DNA of 64,000 bases from Sulfitobacter sp. DFL-14 (GCF_003335585.1 NZ_QBFD01000037.1:16196-80195); one strand, 5' to 3'; counted from the first letter of the stretch, positions 1 to 9,427 are shown. Numbers and translations are program-made. Notes: generated from the letters alone by a model not told the origin.

Positions 1-59
1 AAGTCACCCTGCCTGTGTAAATTGCCCCTTGCCTGACATCACGTTGATTTCATCCGGGC

Positions 60-1211
60 TCAGCGCGGTTCGGGTGTGCCGTGCTTGTTGTAGGGCGCCC
101 AGTCGGTGATTTCGGGATAATACATCGCCCGCCATTTGCGGACCCTCGGGTTCATGATGCGCCGCCATAGCGGCGGGATCATCGCCGCCAGCGTCATCAC
201 CGGATAGCCATGGGGCAGTTGCGGTGCTTCATCAGGGCCATAGTTCTGCAGAACGGGGAACCGCCTGTCGGGTTTATAATGGTGGTCGGAATGGCGCTGC
301 AGATTGATCAGCAGCCAGTTCGATGCCCTATGCGCCGCGTTCCAGGAATGGCGCGGCTGGACATGTTCATATCTGCCGTCGCCCAGGTGCTTGCGGGTCA
401 ACCCGTAGTGCTCAATGTAGTTGACCAGTTCCAACTGCCAGATCGCCACCCCCGCCTGCACCACGAACAGCACCAGTCCGGACCAGCCGCCCAACAACAG
501 GGCCAGCGCCAGCAGGGCGGCCTGAAACCCCCAGTATTTGAAGAACGGGTTGGAAAGGTCGGTCCAGGGCAGGGACTTGCGCGCCAGCATCGCCTTTTCG
601 GCCGCAAAGGCCGAGATCAGCGATTCACGCAGCACACGGGGATAGAAGCGGTGGAACCCTTCGTTGTACCGCGCAGTCACCGTATCGCGCGGGGTTGCCA
701 CATAGCGGTGGTGCACCAGCAGGTGTTCGGACCGGAAATGCGAATAAAGCACCATCGCCAGAAGGGCATCCGCCAGAAACCGCTCCAGCCGGTTCCTCTG
801 GTGCATCAGCTCATGGGCATAGTTGATCCCTATGGTGCCGGTGATCACACCGACCCCGAAAAAGACCATGAAGCGTTCGAAGGTACCAAGGTGCTCGGCC
901 TGCGGGACGTACCAGATCAGCCCGAACAGCGTCAGGAATTGTGCCGGAACCCAGATCAGGGTGACAAGCCGATACCAGAACAGGTCGCTTTCCGAGGCAG
1001 AGAGGTCTGCGTTGTCCAGGTTCAGCCCCACGACAGCATCCAGCAGCGTGAACAGATACCATGTGATCAGCGGCAGCAGGACAACCGTCCACCCGCCGCA
1101 GATCGCGGTGATCCAGGCCAGCGGGATCAGCCCCAGCGACAGCCAGAAAGGCAGCGCCCGCGTCGCGCGGGCAAGCTCCTTTGGCGGCAGGATTTTACCT
1201 TGCATCGTCAT
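60..1211 (-). CDS. alkB: AlkB-type membrane alkane/fatty-acid hydroxylase
   Basis: Integral-membrane non-haem di-iron monooxygenase that would hydroxylate a terminal methyl of an alkane or similar hydrocarbon at the inner membrane, with electrons from a rubredoxin not seen here. The family histidine boxes are present: HELMHQ (about residues 133-138), HLLVHH (163-168), NYIEHYG (264-270) and LQRHSDHHY (304-312), between several hydrophobic segments. The protein is 383 aa, close to the roughly 400 aa usual for AlkB. I chose the ATG at 1211, preceded by a weak GAGAA; an in-frame ATG at 1280 would overlap the mutY stop and add 23 residues without family similarity. It lies directly behind mutY, so read-through from mutY is likely. 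Substrate is not predictable. Confidence 0.9.
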   Translation of the reverse strand: MTMQGKILPPKELARATRALPFWLSLGLIPLAWITAICGGWTVVLLPLITWYLFTLLDAVVGLNLDNADLSASESDLFWYRLVTLIWVPAQFLTLFGLIWYVPQAEHLGTFERFMVFFGVGVITGTIGINYAHELMHQRNRLERFLADALLAMVLYSHFRSEHLLVHHRYVATPRDTVTARYNEGFHRFYPRVLRESLISAFAAEKAMLARKSLPWTDLSNPFFKYWGFQAALLALALLLGGWSGLVLFVVQAGVAIWQLELVNYIEHYGLTRKHLGDGRYEHVQPRHSWNAAHRASNWLLINLQRHSDHHYKPDRRFPVLQNYGPDEAPQLPHGYPVMTLAAMIPPLWRRIMNPRVRKWRAMYYPEITDWAPYNKHGTPEPR

Positions 1212-1263
1212 GGTATCGGTTCTCGTTTTTTGCAATCCGACCCTAGCGCAGCTTGCCTGCCGG

Positions 1264-2349
1264 TCAAAGGCCCATGACATCCTCTGACTGCGACAAATCG
1301 AACGCCTTGCGCATCACCGTCGGCAGATCGGAGGGGCGGAAATCCTGCCTTAGGACAAAGTCGCCGCGTTCGGGCTGGACCTCCGGCCCGACACAGGCCG
1401 TCCGGACGGAAAGGATCAGGTGGAAATGGGTAAAGGTGTGGCGTACTTCACCGGCCAGGTCATGCCAGCAGGCAGTGACCGGCGGCGTGCCCTCTGGCCG
1501 CTCGGTCGCAATCTCCAGCCAGTCCGAGCCGGGCCAGCCCAGCATGCCGCCCAGCAGACCCTTGTCTGGACGTGTTTCCAGCAACCACGCCCCATCGGTC
1601 CGTTGCGCAAGGTAGAGCGTGCCGTGGCGCACCGGCTTGGGCTTCTTCGGTGTTTTCATCGGCAGCAGCGGGGCGGTGCCCTCGCGCCGCGCCATGCAGG
1701 GATCGCGCCAGGGACAGATCCCGCATGCGGGCGATTTCGGAGTGCAGATCGTGGCACCCAGATCCATCACCGCCTGCGCGTAATCGCCTGGCCTGTCACG
1801 CGGTGTCAGTGCTGCCGCTTTTTCCATCAGCTCCGGTTTGGCCCCGGGCAGGGGCGTGTGAATGTCGTAAAGCCGCGCCATCACCCGCTCCACGTTGCCG
1901 TCCAGCACGGTCTGGGGCAGATCAAAGGCGATCGACGACACGGCCGCCGCCGTATAGGGGCCGATGCCTGGCAGGGCCAGCAAGGCTGCATGATCGGCGG
2001 GAAAGACCCCATCGTGTTGCGCAACCACGGCCCGCGCACATTTCAGCAGGTTGCGCGCTCGGGCGTAATAGCCCAGCCCGGCCCATTCGCCCATCACATC
2101 GGCATCCGGTGCTGCGGCCAGCTCCGCCACGGTCGGCCAGCGCGCGACGAAGCGCGCGAAATAGTCCCGCACCGTTGCAACGGTGGTTTGTTGCAGCATG
2201 ATTTCGCTCAGCCAGATGCGGTAGGGGTCAGGCCGGATGCCCGCCCTGCGCTCTGCCGGGCCGGTGCGCCAGGGCATCTCGCGCGCATGGACGTCATACC
2301 ATTCCAGCAAGATGCGCGGCAGGTTGCCAGGGGACGGTGTTTCACGCAA
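1264..2349 (-). CDS. mutY: A/G-specific adenine glycosylase MutY
   Basis: Base-excision repair glycosylase that removes adenine opposite 8-oxoguanine. The 361-aa protein has the catalytic Glu in SEIMLQQT (E49), the helix-hairpin-helix LPGIGPYTAAAV (126-137), the catalytic Asp (D196) and the [4Fe-4S] ligands C202, C209, C212 and C218 with C-x6-C-x2-C-x5-C spacing. A C-terminal NUDIX-like 8-oxoG recognition domain follows from about residue 235. The start at 2349 lies 83 bp from the divergent dciA start, so the short spacer must carry both promoters. Confidence 0.96.
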   Translation of the reverse strand: MRETPSPGNLPRILLEWYDVHAREMPWRTGPAERRAGIRPDPYRIWLSEIMLQQTTVATVRDYFARFVARWPTVAELAAAPDADVMGEWAGLGYYARARNLLKCARAVVAQHDGVFPADHAALLALPGIGPYTAAAVSSIAFDLPQTVLDGNVERVMARLYDIHTPLPGAKPELMEKAAALTPRDRPGDYAQAVMDLGATICTPKSPACGICPWRDPCMARREGTAPLLPMKTPKKPKPVRHGTLYLAQRTDGAWLLETRPDKGLLGGMLGWPGSDWLEIATERPEGTPPVTACWHDLAGEVRHTFTHFHLILSVRTACVGPEVQPERGDFVLRQDFRPSDLPTVMRKAFDLSQSEDVMGL

Positions 2350-2432
2350 TGTTTATAGGTCCTCGGCGGTGATGGGGTGGCGCAACGGCATCAGACCGCT
2401 ATGGTATGCTGCACGTTCGGAGATACAAGCCC

Positions 2433-2939
2433 ATGCCACCGCGCCGCACCGGAACCTATGGTTTCAAACGCACCGACAGCCTTTTGTCCGGCCAGATCCG
2501 GAAGGCATCCGAATCGCGGGGCTTCGCGCAGTCGCGGCTGCTGACCCAATGGGTCGAAATTGCCGGCAAGGACATTGCGGAAATCTGCCAGCCCGTTGAG
2601 ATCAGCTATGGCCGGGGCGGATTGGGCGCGACGCTGACCCTGCTGACAACCGGCTCCCATGCCCCCGTGCTGGAGATGCAGAAAGAGAAACTGCGCGCCA
2701 GGGTGAACGCGGTCTACGGATACAACGCCATCGCGCGGGTGCGCGTCACCCAGACCGCCGCAACCGGTTTTGCCGAAGGACAGGTTGCATTCGCCCACCA
2801 AAGCCCCGGACCGAAGGCGGCACCAGACCCGGCGCTGCGCGCAAAGGCGACAGCGGCGGCGGGCCAGGTTTCGGACAACGGATTGCGCGAGGCACTTGCG
2901 CGTCTGGGTGAGAACATATTGAACAAGAACAACCGCTGA
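2433..2939 (+). CDS. dciA: DUF721 / DciA-family protein
   Basis: A 168-aa DUF721 protein. The family includes DciA, which assists loading of the DnaB helicase in bacteria lacking DnaC. The conserved core runs from about residue 25 (LLTQW...AGKDIAEICQP) through an RNA/DNA-binding KH-like fold; a basic N-terminus precedes it. I chose ATG 2433, nine codons inside the longest frame, because GGAG sits 10 nt upstream. It is divergent from mutY and 22 nt before the dsbA-like gene, with which it is probably co-transcribed. The family call is good; the DciA role in this organism is inferred from the family. Confidence 0.85.
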   Translation: MPPRRTGTYGFKRTDSLLSGQIRKASESRGFAQSRLLTQWVEIAGKDIAEICQPVEISYGRGGLGATLTLLTTGSHAPVLEMQKEKLRARVNAVYGYNAIARVRVTQTAATGFAEGQVAFAHQSPGPKAAPDPALRAKATAAAGQVSDNGLREALARLGENILNKNNR

Positions 2940-2961
2940 AGAGCTGACAAAGGAATATCAC

Positions 2962-3633
2962 ATGCAACGTAGAAATCTGATTCTGGGCGCTGTCGCCGTC
3001 GCGGGCCTGGGCGGCTGGGCACTGACTCGCACCTCGGCAACCCCCGGTTCGACCGCCATCGTTGGCGCCGCGAATGCCCAGTCGAGCGATGCGGATGTCG
3101 ATACCTCCGGCATCACCGAGATGGTGATGGGCGACGCGGATGCGCCGGTCACGATTATCGAATATGCCTCTTTCACCTGCCCGCATTGCGCGGCCTTCCA
3201 TCAGGGGCCATTCAAGCAGCTCAAGGCCGACTATATCGACACCGGCAAGGTCAGGTTCATCTACCGCGAAGTCTATTTCGACCGCCCCGGCCTCTGGGCC
3301 TCCATGATGGCGCGTTGCGGCAGCGAAGCAAAGTTCTTTGGCATTGCCGATCTGATCTACAAGGGCCAGTCCGACTGGGTCCGCGGCGGCGATCCTGCGA
3401 CCATTGTTGAAGGGCTGCGCAAGATCGGCCGCCTGGCGGGCATGGACAACGACACGCTGAACGCTTGCCTGCAGGATGCCGACACGGCGCAGACGCTGGT
3501 GGCCTGGGAAACAGAGAACCGCGAAGGCGATGACATCACCTCGACCCCCAGCTTCATCATCAACGGCACCAAGCAGTCGAACATGTCCTATGCCGATTTC
3601 AAGACATTGATCGACGCTGAGCTCGGCAGCTGA
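2962..3633 (+). CDS. DsbA-family thiol:disulfide oxidoreductase
   Basis: Periplasmic thioredoxin-fold protein (thioredoxin_4/DsbA-like, 223 aa). An N-terminal hydrophobic leader with QRRN at residues 2-5 (possible Tat or Sec export) precedes the fold, and the active site FTCPHC has C73 and C76, the CPHC typical of DsbA. It probably introduces or shuffles disulfides in exported proteins. RBS AAGGAA lies upstream of ATG 2962. Its stop overlaps the next start in a TGATG arrangement, so translation of the CoA-transferase gene is likely coupled. Confidence 0.88.
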   Translation: MQRRNLILGAVAVAGLGGWALTRTSATPGSTAIVGAANAQSSDADVDTSGITEMVMGDADAPVTIIEYASFTCPHCAAFHQGPFKQLKADYIDTGKVRFIYREVYFDRPGLWASMMARCGSEAKFFGIADLIYKGQSDWVRGGDPATIVEGLRKIGRLAGMDNDTLNACLQDADTAQTLVAWETENREGDDITSTPSFIINGTKQSNMSYADFKTLIDAELGS

Positions 3634-4745
3634 TGCGCGCACCGCTTGCCGGCCTGAAGGTCATCGAACTTGCAAGGGTCCTTGCCGGGCCCTGGGCGGG
3701 TCAGACGTTGTCGGATCTGGGATGCGAAGTGATCAAGGTGGAAAGCCCTGCCGGCGACGACACGCGCCAGTGGGGCCCGCCCTTTGTCACCCGCGATGAC
3801 GACCAGTCGGCAAGCTATTTCCACTCTACCAACCGGGGCAAGGCATCCGTTACCGTCGATTTCCGGACCGACGCGGGCGTGGCGCAGGTCAAGGCGTTGC
3901 TGAAAGATGCCGATATCCTGATCGAGAATTTCAAGACCGGGGGGCTGGCCAAATACGGGCTGGATTATGCCAGTCTCAAGGAGGAATTCCCGCAGCTGAT
4001 CTATTGTTCGATCACGGGTTTCGGCCATACCGGCCCATATGCGCACCGGGCGGGCTACGATTTCATCATCCAGGGCATGTCCGGCCTGATGTCGGTCACC
4101 GGGGAAGCTGACCGGCAGCCGCAGAAATCGGGCATGGCGATCACCGATATCTTTACGGGTATCTATGCAACCACCGCGATACTGGCCGCCGTGCATCAGC
4201 GCAGCCAGACCGGCCGGGGGCAACATATCGATATGGCCCTGCTGGATTGCGCGGTGGCGATCATGGGCAATCAGGCGATGAATTACATGACCACCGGCAA
4301 ACCGCCGGGACGTATGGGCAACGCCCACCCGAACCTGACCCCCTACGAAGTGTTCGAATGTGCAGACGGTCACCTGATCATCGCAACCGGCAATGATGGC
4401 CAGTACCAGCGTCTGTGCCGCCTGCTGGGGCTGGATGACATGGCCGAGGCGCCGTATTATGCCAAGAACGCCGACCGTGTGGCCAACCGGCCCGAGATGA
4501 TCCGCCGCCTGAATGGCGCAACGCGGTTGCGCAGCAGGGACGATCTGCTGGCGGCCTGCGAGGCGAACAATGTGCCGGCCGGGCCGATCAACGACCTGTC
4601 CGATGTCATGGCCGACCCGCAGGTGGTTGCGCGCGGCATGCAGATCGAACTGGACGGGGTGCCGGGCCTGCGCTCGCCCTTCACCTTCTCGGATGCCGAA
4701 CTGGCGCTGCACCGCCCGGCCCCGAAACTGGGCGAGGACAACTGA
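3633..4745 (+). CDS. CaiB/BaiF (class III) CoA-transferase
   Basis: Family III CoA-transferase of 370 aa that moves CoA between carboxylic acids; the substrate cannot be read from sequence. Family signatures include LAGPWAGQ (18-25), GCEVIKVE (30-37), the SITGFGHTGPY region and the likely catalytic Asp (D172, AITDIFTGIYA). Start overlaps the DsbA-like stop by one base (TGATG), closing the dciA-dsbA-caiB run. A double hairpin (4753-4795) directly follows and separates it from convergent lpxK. Confidence 0.88.
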   Translation: MRAPLAGLKVIELARVLAGPWAGQTLSDLGCEVIKVESPAGDDTRQWGPPFVTRDDDQSASYFHSTNRGKASVTVDFRTDAGVAQVKALLKDADILIENFKTGGLAKYGLDYASLKEEFPQLIYCSITGFGHTGPYAHRAGYDFIIQGMSGLMSVTGEADRQPQKSGMAITDIFTGIYATTAILAAVHQRSQTGRGQHIDMALLDCAVAIMGNQAMNYMTTGKPPGRMGNAHPNLTPYEVFECADGHLIIATGNDGQYQRLCRLLGLDDMAEAPYYAKNADRVANRPEMIRRLNGATRLRSRDDLLAACEANNVPAGPINDLSDVMADPQVVARGMQIELDGVPGLRSPFTFSDAELALHRPAPKLGEDN

Positions 4746-4752
4746 AGGCCCA

Positions 4753-4795
4753 CGATCTTTTCAAAAAGATCGGACCGGAATTTTCTAAAATTCCG
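4753..4795. terminator. tandem double hairpin, probable bidirectional terminator
   Basis: Two perfect inverted repeats stand back to back between convergent genes: CGATCTTTT/AAAAGATCG (4753-4761 with 4764-4772) and CGGAATTTT/AAAATTCCG (4776-4784 with 4787-4795), each with a 2-nt centre. The A/T-rich inner stems give U tracts in both directions. The same architecture recurs at 56474-56518. Confidence 0.75.
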
Positions 4796-4800
4796 CCGTA

Positions 4801-5793
4801 TCACGCGGGGCGGGGCAGCGCATCCAGCGCCTTGAACAGCGCGTTGCCTTCGGCGAATTGCAGACGGACCGGCAGGGTGATGACCTTGCTGCGGAAGTTG
4901 TCCGGCAGCCTGACGGCATCCTTTTCCGTCGTGACCAGTTGCGCGCCCCGCGCGCGGGCGTCTGTCTCCAGCCGTGTCATCAGCGCAGCGGTCAGCGGCT
5001 GGTGATCGTCCAGGGCTTCGGCATGGACCACTGTCGCCCCCAGTCCCCGCAGCGTGGCAAAGAATTTCTCCGGGTGGCCGATCCCGGCAAAGGCAAAGGC
5101 GGTGGTATCCGCCCAGTTCATACCGGTCTGCAAGGGGGCAAGAACCGCCTGCACATGCGGCACGGCAGGTGGCAGGGCCGGTGCCGCAAAGCCATCCTGC
5201 GCGGCAGGTGTCCCGATGGAGAGCAAGATGTCAGCCCGGCCCAGACCGGCCGCCGCCGGTTCGCGCAGCGGACCCGCAGGCAGGCACAGACCGTTGCCAA
5301 ATCCTTTTTCCGCATCCACCACCACGATGCCCAGGTCATGATGCAGAGCCGGGTTCTGGAATCCGTCATCCAGCACGATCACCGTTGCCCCGGCCTTTTG
5401 CGCGGCCCTGGCCCCGGCAGCGCGGTCCCGTGCCACCCAGACCTCGGCAAAGGCGGACAGCAGCAGCGGTTCGTCCCCGACTTCAGCTGCGCTGTGGCGC
5501 GCGGGATCGACCTGCACGGGCCCCTCCAGGGTTCCGCCATAGCCGCGCGATACGATATGCGGTGTGTGAAACAGGTTGCGCAGGTGATCCACCACCGCCA
5601 TGACCGTTGGGGTCTTGCCGGTGCCACCCGCGTTGATGTTGCCGACACAGACCACGGGGACATCCAGCTGTTCGCGCGCGCCCTGCGCCAGACGGCGCGC
5701 GGTGGCCAATGCGTAAAGCGCGCCCAGCGGCTGCAACAGCCGTGCGCGCCAGTCGGGCCGGGGCAGATGCCAGAAAGCCGGTGCCCGCATCAT
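4801..5793 (-). CDS. lpxK: tetraacyldisaccharide 4'-kinase LpxK
   Basis: Inner-membrane kinase that phosphorylates the 4' position of the lipid A disaccharide. The 330-aa length is usual. The P-loop is [12 protein letters not shown] (51-62), followed by the LpxK signature [14 protein letters not shown] and the LPAGPLREP block. It starts inside the end of the kdtA-like gene (ATGATG with the overlapping stop), consistent with a lipid A/Kdo operon; 5790 is an equally possible start. Confidence 0.95.
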   Translation of the reverse strand: MMRAPAFWHLPRPDWRARLLQPLGALYALATARRLAQGAREQLDVPVVCVGNINAGGTGKTPTVMAVVDHLRNLFHTPHIVSRGYGGTLEGPVQVDPARHSAAEVGDEPLLLSAFAEVWVARDRAAGARAAQKAGATVIVLDDGFQNPALHHDLGIVVVDAEKGFGNGLCLPAGPLREPAAAGLGRADILLSIGTPAAQDGFAAPALPPAVPHVQAVLAPLQTGMNWADTTAFAFAGIGHPEKFFATLRGLGATVVHAEALDDHQPLTAALMTRLETDARARGAQLVTTEKDAVRLPDNFRSKVITLPVRLQFAEGNALFKALDALPRPA

Positions 5794-7016
5794 TGCGCCC
5801 TTACCAGATCATCAAGCGCATCCTGCACAAGATCGGTCACCCGGTCCATCAGCGCCGCACCCTGGCTGATCACATCCCATCCCGCATGGGCCATGGTCGC
5901 GGCCTGATCCGGGGCGATCAGGCGGGAAACGGCAGTGCCGAGCGCATCGGCATCGTTGACGATGCGCGCCGCGCCTGCGGCCGCCAGCCTTGTGTAGGAC
6001 CCCATGAAATGCCGCACCTTGGGACCGTAGAGCACCGAAGACCCCAACGCCGCCGCGTCAAAAGGGTCACAGCCGCTTTCGCCCTGCACCAGGGAGGAGC
6101 CCAGAAAGGAAACCGGTGCGAGCCGGAAGAACAGGCCTCGGTCACCGGGGTCATCGGTCACGAGAACCTGCGTTGCCTCGTCGGGAAACGTGCCATCGCT
6201 CCAGTTCACGGTCACAAAGCCGCGTGCCTGGGAAAGCTCGATCGCCTCGGCGGTTGTTCCCGGCTCTGCCGCCTGCAGGATCAGCAACAACCGGTGCGAC
6301 AGGCGCATGGCCTGCCGGTGCGCCGAAAGGATCGTGGGAAATTCCCTGGCCTGCAACTGGGTGGCAAACCAGACCGGCCTGCCGCCGATGACCGCAGAGA
6401 GTTCCGTCAGATCCGAATCCACGCAGGGCAGGGCCTGTCCGCCGGCCAGCAGCGGGGAGGTAATTTCGATCTGCTGGCGCGTCAGCCCGAGTTGAAGCAG
6501 CCGTTGCAGTCCCGGTTCCGACCGGGTCAGGACGTAGTCGAACTGTGACAACATCCGGTAGGTCAGATCGGAAAGCCAGCGGTCGCGGCGGCCGTCAAAG
6601 CCCCGGGTGTCGGCGTCAATCAGGAACATCGCGCACGGCCGGGCGCCGGTTTCCAGCACAAGGTTGGGCCGCAGCCCGCCCCAGACCCAGATGCAGCAAT
6701 CGGGTTTCCAGTGATCGTGAAACGCCTTGACCGTCGACTGGTGTTCGCCGGGCACAGGCTGGACGATTACGTTGTTGTCTGTTTTGGCCAGCGCGGCGAC
6801 ATTGGCCCCCTCCGGCAGGGTGATCAGCACGTTCAACCCGGTCCGCACCGCGCAGAGCCGCAGGGCAAGGTCCTGAACCGCCAGCAGGTTCCCGGATTCG
6901 GCGGCGTGAATCCACACCAGTTCACCGGGGGGGCGCGGTCCGGAGGGCGGGACCATATCCGCCGCCCCGTGCCGGATCATGGCGCGATATGCCGCGAGCC
7001 CCAGCGACCGCGCCAT
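5790..7016 (-). CDS. KdtA/WaaA-like glycosyltransferase, strongly diverged
   Basis: A 408-aa protein with the two-domain glycosyltransferase layout of Kdo transferases, placed immediately upstream of lpxK as expected for a lipid A-Kdo operon. Matching segments are [10 protein letters not shown] (about 31-40), GLRPNLVLE and the late DPFDAAALG...GPK region. Several hallmark residues differ: the usual SVGE near the N-terminus reads AAESGN, the E-x-E-x-WPN block reads WGGLRPN, and the GGHN-PLEP block reads [11 protein letters not shown]. Start at 7016 is chosen because the upstream in-frame extension overlaps the DUF4170 gene in another frame. It may be a family member with altered donor or acceptor rather than a classical WaaA. 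Confidence 0.72.
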   Translation of the reverse strand: MARSLGLAAYRAMIRHGAADMVPPSGPRPPGELVWIHAAESGNLLAVQDLALRLCAVRTGLNVLITLPEGANVAALAKTDNNVIVQPVPGEHQSTVKAFHDHWKPDCCIWVWGGLRPNLVLETGARPCAMFLIDADTRGFDGRRDRWLSDLTYRMLSQFDYVLTRSEPGLQRLLQLGLTRQQIEITSPLLAGGQALPCVDSDLTELSAVIGGRPVWFATQLQAREFPTILSAHRQAMRLSHRLLLILQAAEPGTTAEAIELSQARGFVTVNWSDGTFPDEATQVLVTDDPGDRGLFFRLAPVSFLGSSLVQGESGCDPFDAAALGSSVLYGPKVRHFMGSYTRLAAAGAARIVNDADALGTAVSRLIAPDQAATMAHAGWDVISQGAALMDRVTDLVQDALDDLVRAQ

Positions 7017-7023
7017 GGCCGGT

Positions 7024-7266
7024 TCAGCCCAGCTCTTCGGTGGGTGAGGCGGGGGCTTCCTCGTCCCGCAGGCGGTGCAGATGCGCGATGAAATAGCGCA
7101 TATGGGCGTTGTCCACCGTGCGTTGTGCCTCGTTCTTCCAGGCGTCGAATGCAGTGGCATAGTCGGGGAAAATGCCAACAATATGGATGTCATCGACGTT
7201 CTTGAACGCGGTTTCCGTAGGATTGACCAGTTCACCGCCGAAAACGAGGTGCAAGCGTTGTGTCAT
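7024..7266 (-). CDS. DUF4170 domain protein
   Basis: Small 80-aa soluble protein of the DUF4170 family, which in alphaproteobacteria is commonly found next to Kdo-transferase genes. Visible features are an N-terminal strand LHLVFGGEL, an alpha/beta core containing GIFPDYATAFDAWK, and an acidic Ser/Pro-rich tail. RBS AAAGGAA lies 5-6 nt upstream of ATG 7266. It ends 7 nt before the kdtA-like start. Biochemical function is unknown. Confidence 0.82.
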   Translation of the reverse strand: MTQRLHLVFGGELVNPTETAFKNVDDIHIVGIFPDYATAFDAWKNEAQRTVDNAHMRYFIAHLHRLRDEEAPASPTEELG

Positions 7267-7317
7267 GGAATTTCCTTTGTCACTTGGGAGTATTCCTGTC
7301 GTACCAGAAGAAACGTT

Positions 7318-8094
7318 TCAGGCAAGTGCAGCAATCAGGGCGGCCTGGGCGGGTGCGCCCCCGGCCACCACCCCGTTCAGCCGGGGATCGGCATTGTTGA
7401 AGACCAGCGGCCGGCCCGTCTGATCGGAACAGGTGCCGCCTGCCTCTGTCACGATCAGGGCACCGGCTGCGATGTCCCATTCCCAGCTGCGGCGCAGGGT
7501 GATCATCGCATCGAAACGGCCCTGTCCCACCAGCGCGAGGCGGTAGGCCAGCGAAGGCCGGTAGCTGCGTTTGAAGGTCGGGGCGCTGCGGGATTTCCAG
7601 TAGTGGTCCATCAAGGCGGGCTTCGCGGCCAGCACGGTGGTCTGCGACAGGTCGGGCTGATGCGCGGCCCGCAGGTCCTTGCCGTTCAGGGTCGCCCCCT
7701 CACCCTTTGCCGCGGCATAGAGCTTGTCCCGCATCGGCAGGAACACAACTGCCGCGGTGATCACCCCCGCCTCTGCCACCGCCAGCGAATGCGCCCAGGC
7801 GTTCGACCCTTCGACAAAGCTGCGGGTGCCGTCGATCGGGTCGATGATGAACACCCTGTCCTTGCCCAACCTTTCGGTGGTGTCTTCGGTTTCCTCCGAC
7901 AGCCAGCCATAATCGGGCCGGGCAAGCCGCAATGTGGTCTGCAGCACATCGTTCACCGCCAAGTCGGCCTCGGTCACGGGGCCCGCATCGCCGGGTTTGT
8001 CCCATCGCCGCGCCGTCTTGCCGACAAAGCTGGTGGCGACCCGGCCGGCAATGCGCGCGGCGTCGATCAGAAGGGGCAGATCACGCGCCGGCAA
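7318..8094 (-). CDS. inositol monophosphatase / CysQ-family phosphatase
   Basis: Mg2+-dependent phosphatase of the IMPase superfamily, 258 aa. Metal-binding residues are seen in SEETED (67-72) and IDPIDGTRSFVEG (D85, D88), with the C-terminal WEWDIAAG motif. The superfamily includes inositol-1-phosphatase and 3'(2'),5'-bisphosphate nucleotidase (CysQ); sequence alone does not decide which. It starts 14 nt inside the end of pmbA and ends 51 nt before DUF4170, so it belongs to the same transcript. Confidence 0.85.
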   Translation of the reverse strand: MPARDLPLLIDAARIAGRVATSFVGKTARRWDKPGDAGPVTEADLAVNDVLQTTLRLARPDYGWLSEETEDTTERLGKDRVFIIDPIDGTRSFVEGSNAWAHSLAVAEAGVITAAVVFLPMRDKLYAAAKGEGATLNGKDLRAAHQPDLSQTTVLAAKPALMDHYWKSRSAPTFKRSYRPSLAYRLALVGQGRFDAMITLRRSWEWDIAAGALIVTEAGGTCSDQTGRPLVFNNADPRLNGVVAGGAPAQAALIAALA

Positions 8095-9427
8095 GGGTCA
8101 TCCCCGGCACCAGCAATGACGGCACGACCCGGCTCAGGTGCGGACGCCCGTCATTTGCGGGGATCACCGCACGCAGCATGTCCCGAAGGTTGCCCGCGAT
8201 GGTGCATTCGTTGATCGCATGGGTGATCTCACCATTCTCGACCCACAGGCCGCTGGCCCCGCGCGAATAATCCCCGGTGTTGGGGTTGATCGTCGATCCG
8301 ATCATCGAGGTGACAAGCAGACCGATCCCCATCTCGCGGATCAGGTCGTCGCGGCTGACCGCGCCCTGGGTCAGGGCGATATTCCAGGTGGTGGGAGACG
8401 GACCCGAAGAGGTGCCGCGTGCCCCGTTGCCGGTCGGCGCCATGCCCAGTTTGCGCGCCGTGGCCAGATCGAGCGTCCAGCCCATGAGCACGCCGTTCTC
8501 GACGATCATGCGGCGCTGTGTCGGCAACCCTTCGCCATCGAAGGGGCGCGACCCGCCGACGCGGGGGCGGTGCGGGTCTTCGATCAGCGACAGGTGGTCG
8601 GGCAGGATGGCCTCGCCCAGCGCATGCCGCAGATAGGACGCACCGCGCGCAATGGCGTTGCCGTTCACCGCACCCAGCAGATGGCCGATCAGGGAGGATG
8701 CGACGCGTTCGTCGAACAGGACAGGATAGGTCCCGGTGGGCGGCTTGCGCGCATCAAGCCGTGCAAGGGCGCGCTGTGCGGCGGTCTGACCGATGTCGGC
8801 GGCATCCCGCAGATCCGATTGGAAAATGCGGTTGTCGCCATCGTAGTCACGTTCCATGCCACTGCCGCTGCCCGCGATGGCAACACAGGACAGCCCGCGG
8901 TTGGTGCGGCCAAAGCCGCCTTCGAAACCGTTTGTCGTGGCCAGAAATATCTGCTGCCTGCTGTACCCGGCGCTGGCGGATTGCACCTGGCTGACGCCTT
9001 TGACGGCCAGTGCCGCAGCTTCGGTGGCGGCGGCATCCTCCTGCAGGGCCTCGGGCGAGGGTTCCTCTGCCGGATCGACCAATTGCAGGGCTTCGACGTC
9101 CCAATGCTGCGCAAGCTGCTCTGGCTCGGCCAGCCCGGCATAGGGGTCTTCGGGGGCTTCGCGGGCCATGGCAACCGCGCGGACCGCCATTTCCTCCATC
9201 GTGCGTTCGGAGGTGTCCGAGGCCGAAACCGTCGCGGATCGTTTCCCTACAAAAACACGCAGCCCGATGTCGGTGCCTTCTGCCCGCTCGGCCTGCTCCA
9301 GCATCCCGCCGCGCACGTCGACAGAGACCGAGGTCGCGCGGACGGCCTTTGCATCTGCCGCATCCGCGCCTGCCTTGCCGGCGGCAAGCAACAGGGATTT
9401 GGTCAGCGAATCGAGGGGCTGGGACAT
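8081..9427 (-). CDS. pmbA: TldD/PmbA-family metallopeptidase-like protein
   Basis: A 448-aa protein of the PmbA (TldE) branch: N-terminal ferredoxin-like domain with RATSVSVDVRGG, then the central region and the C-terminal beta-rich domain with EMGIGLLVTSMIGS and NPNTGDYSRGASG. In enterobacteria TldE partners with TldD, which carries the zinc HEXXH motif; the PmbA subunit itself lacks that motif, and I see none here. TldD is not in the window. It heads the minus-strand run pmbA-cysQ-like-DUF4170-kdtA-like-lpxK. Confidence 0.9.
   Translation of the reverse strand: MSQPLDSLTKSLLLAAGKAGADAADAKAVRATSVSVDVRGGMLEQAERAEGTDIGLRVFVGKRSATVSASDTSERTMEEMAVRAVAMAREAPEDPYAGLAEPEQLAQHWDVEALQLVDPAEEPSPEALQEDAAATEAAALAVKGVSQVQSASAGYSRQQIFLATTNGFEGGFGRTNRGLSCVAIAGSGSGMERDYDGDNRIFQSDLRDAADIGQTAAQRALARLDARKPPTGTYPVLFDERVASSLIGHLLGAVNGNAIARGASYLRHALGEAILPDHLSLIEDPHRPRVGGSRPFDGEGLPTQRRMIVENGVLMGWTLDLATARKLGMAPTGNGARGTSSGPSPTTWNIALTQGAVSRDDLIREMGIGLLVTSMIGSTINPNTGDYSRGASGLWVENGEITHAINECTIAGNLRDMLRAVIPANDGRPHLSRVVPSLLVPGMTLAGA

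Noticed and set aside
210..1277. 355-codon plus-strand frame opposite alkB
   Set aside because: Antisense shadow of alkB, whose histidine boxes are intact.
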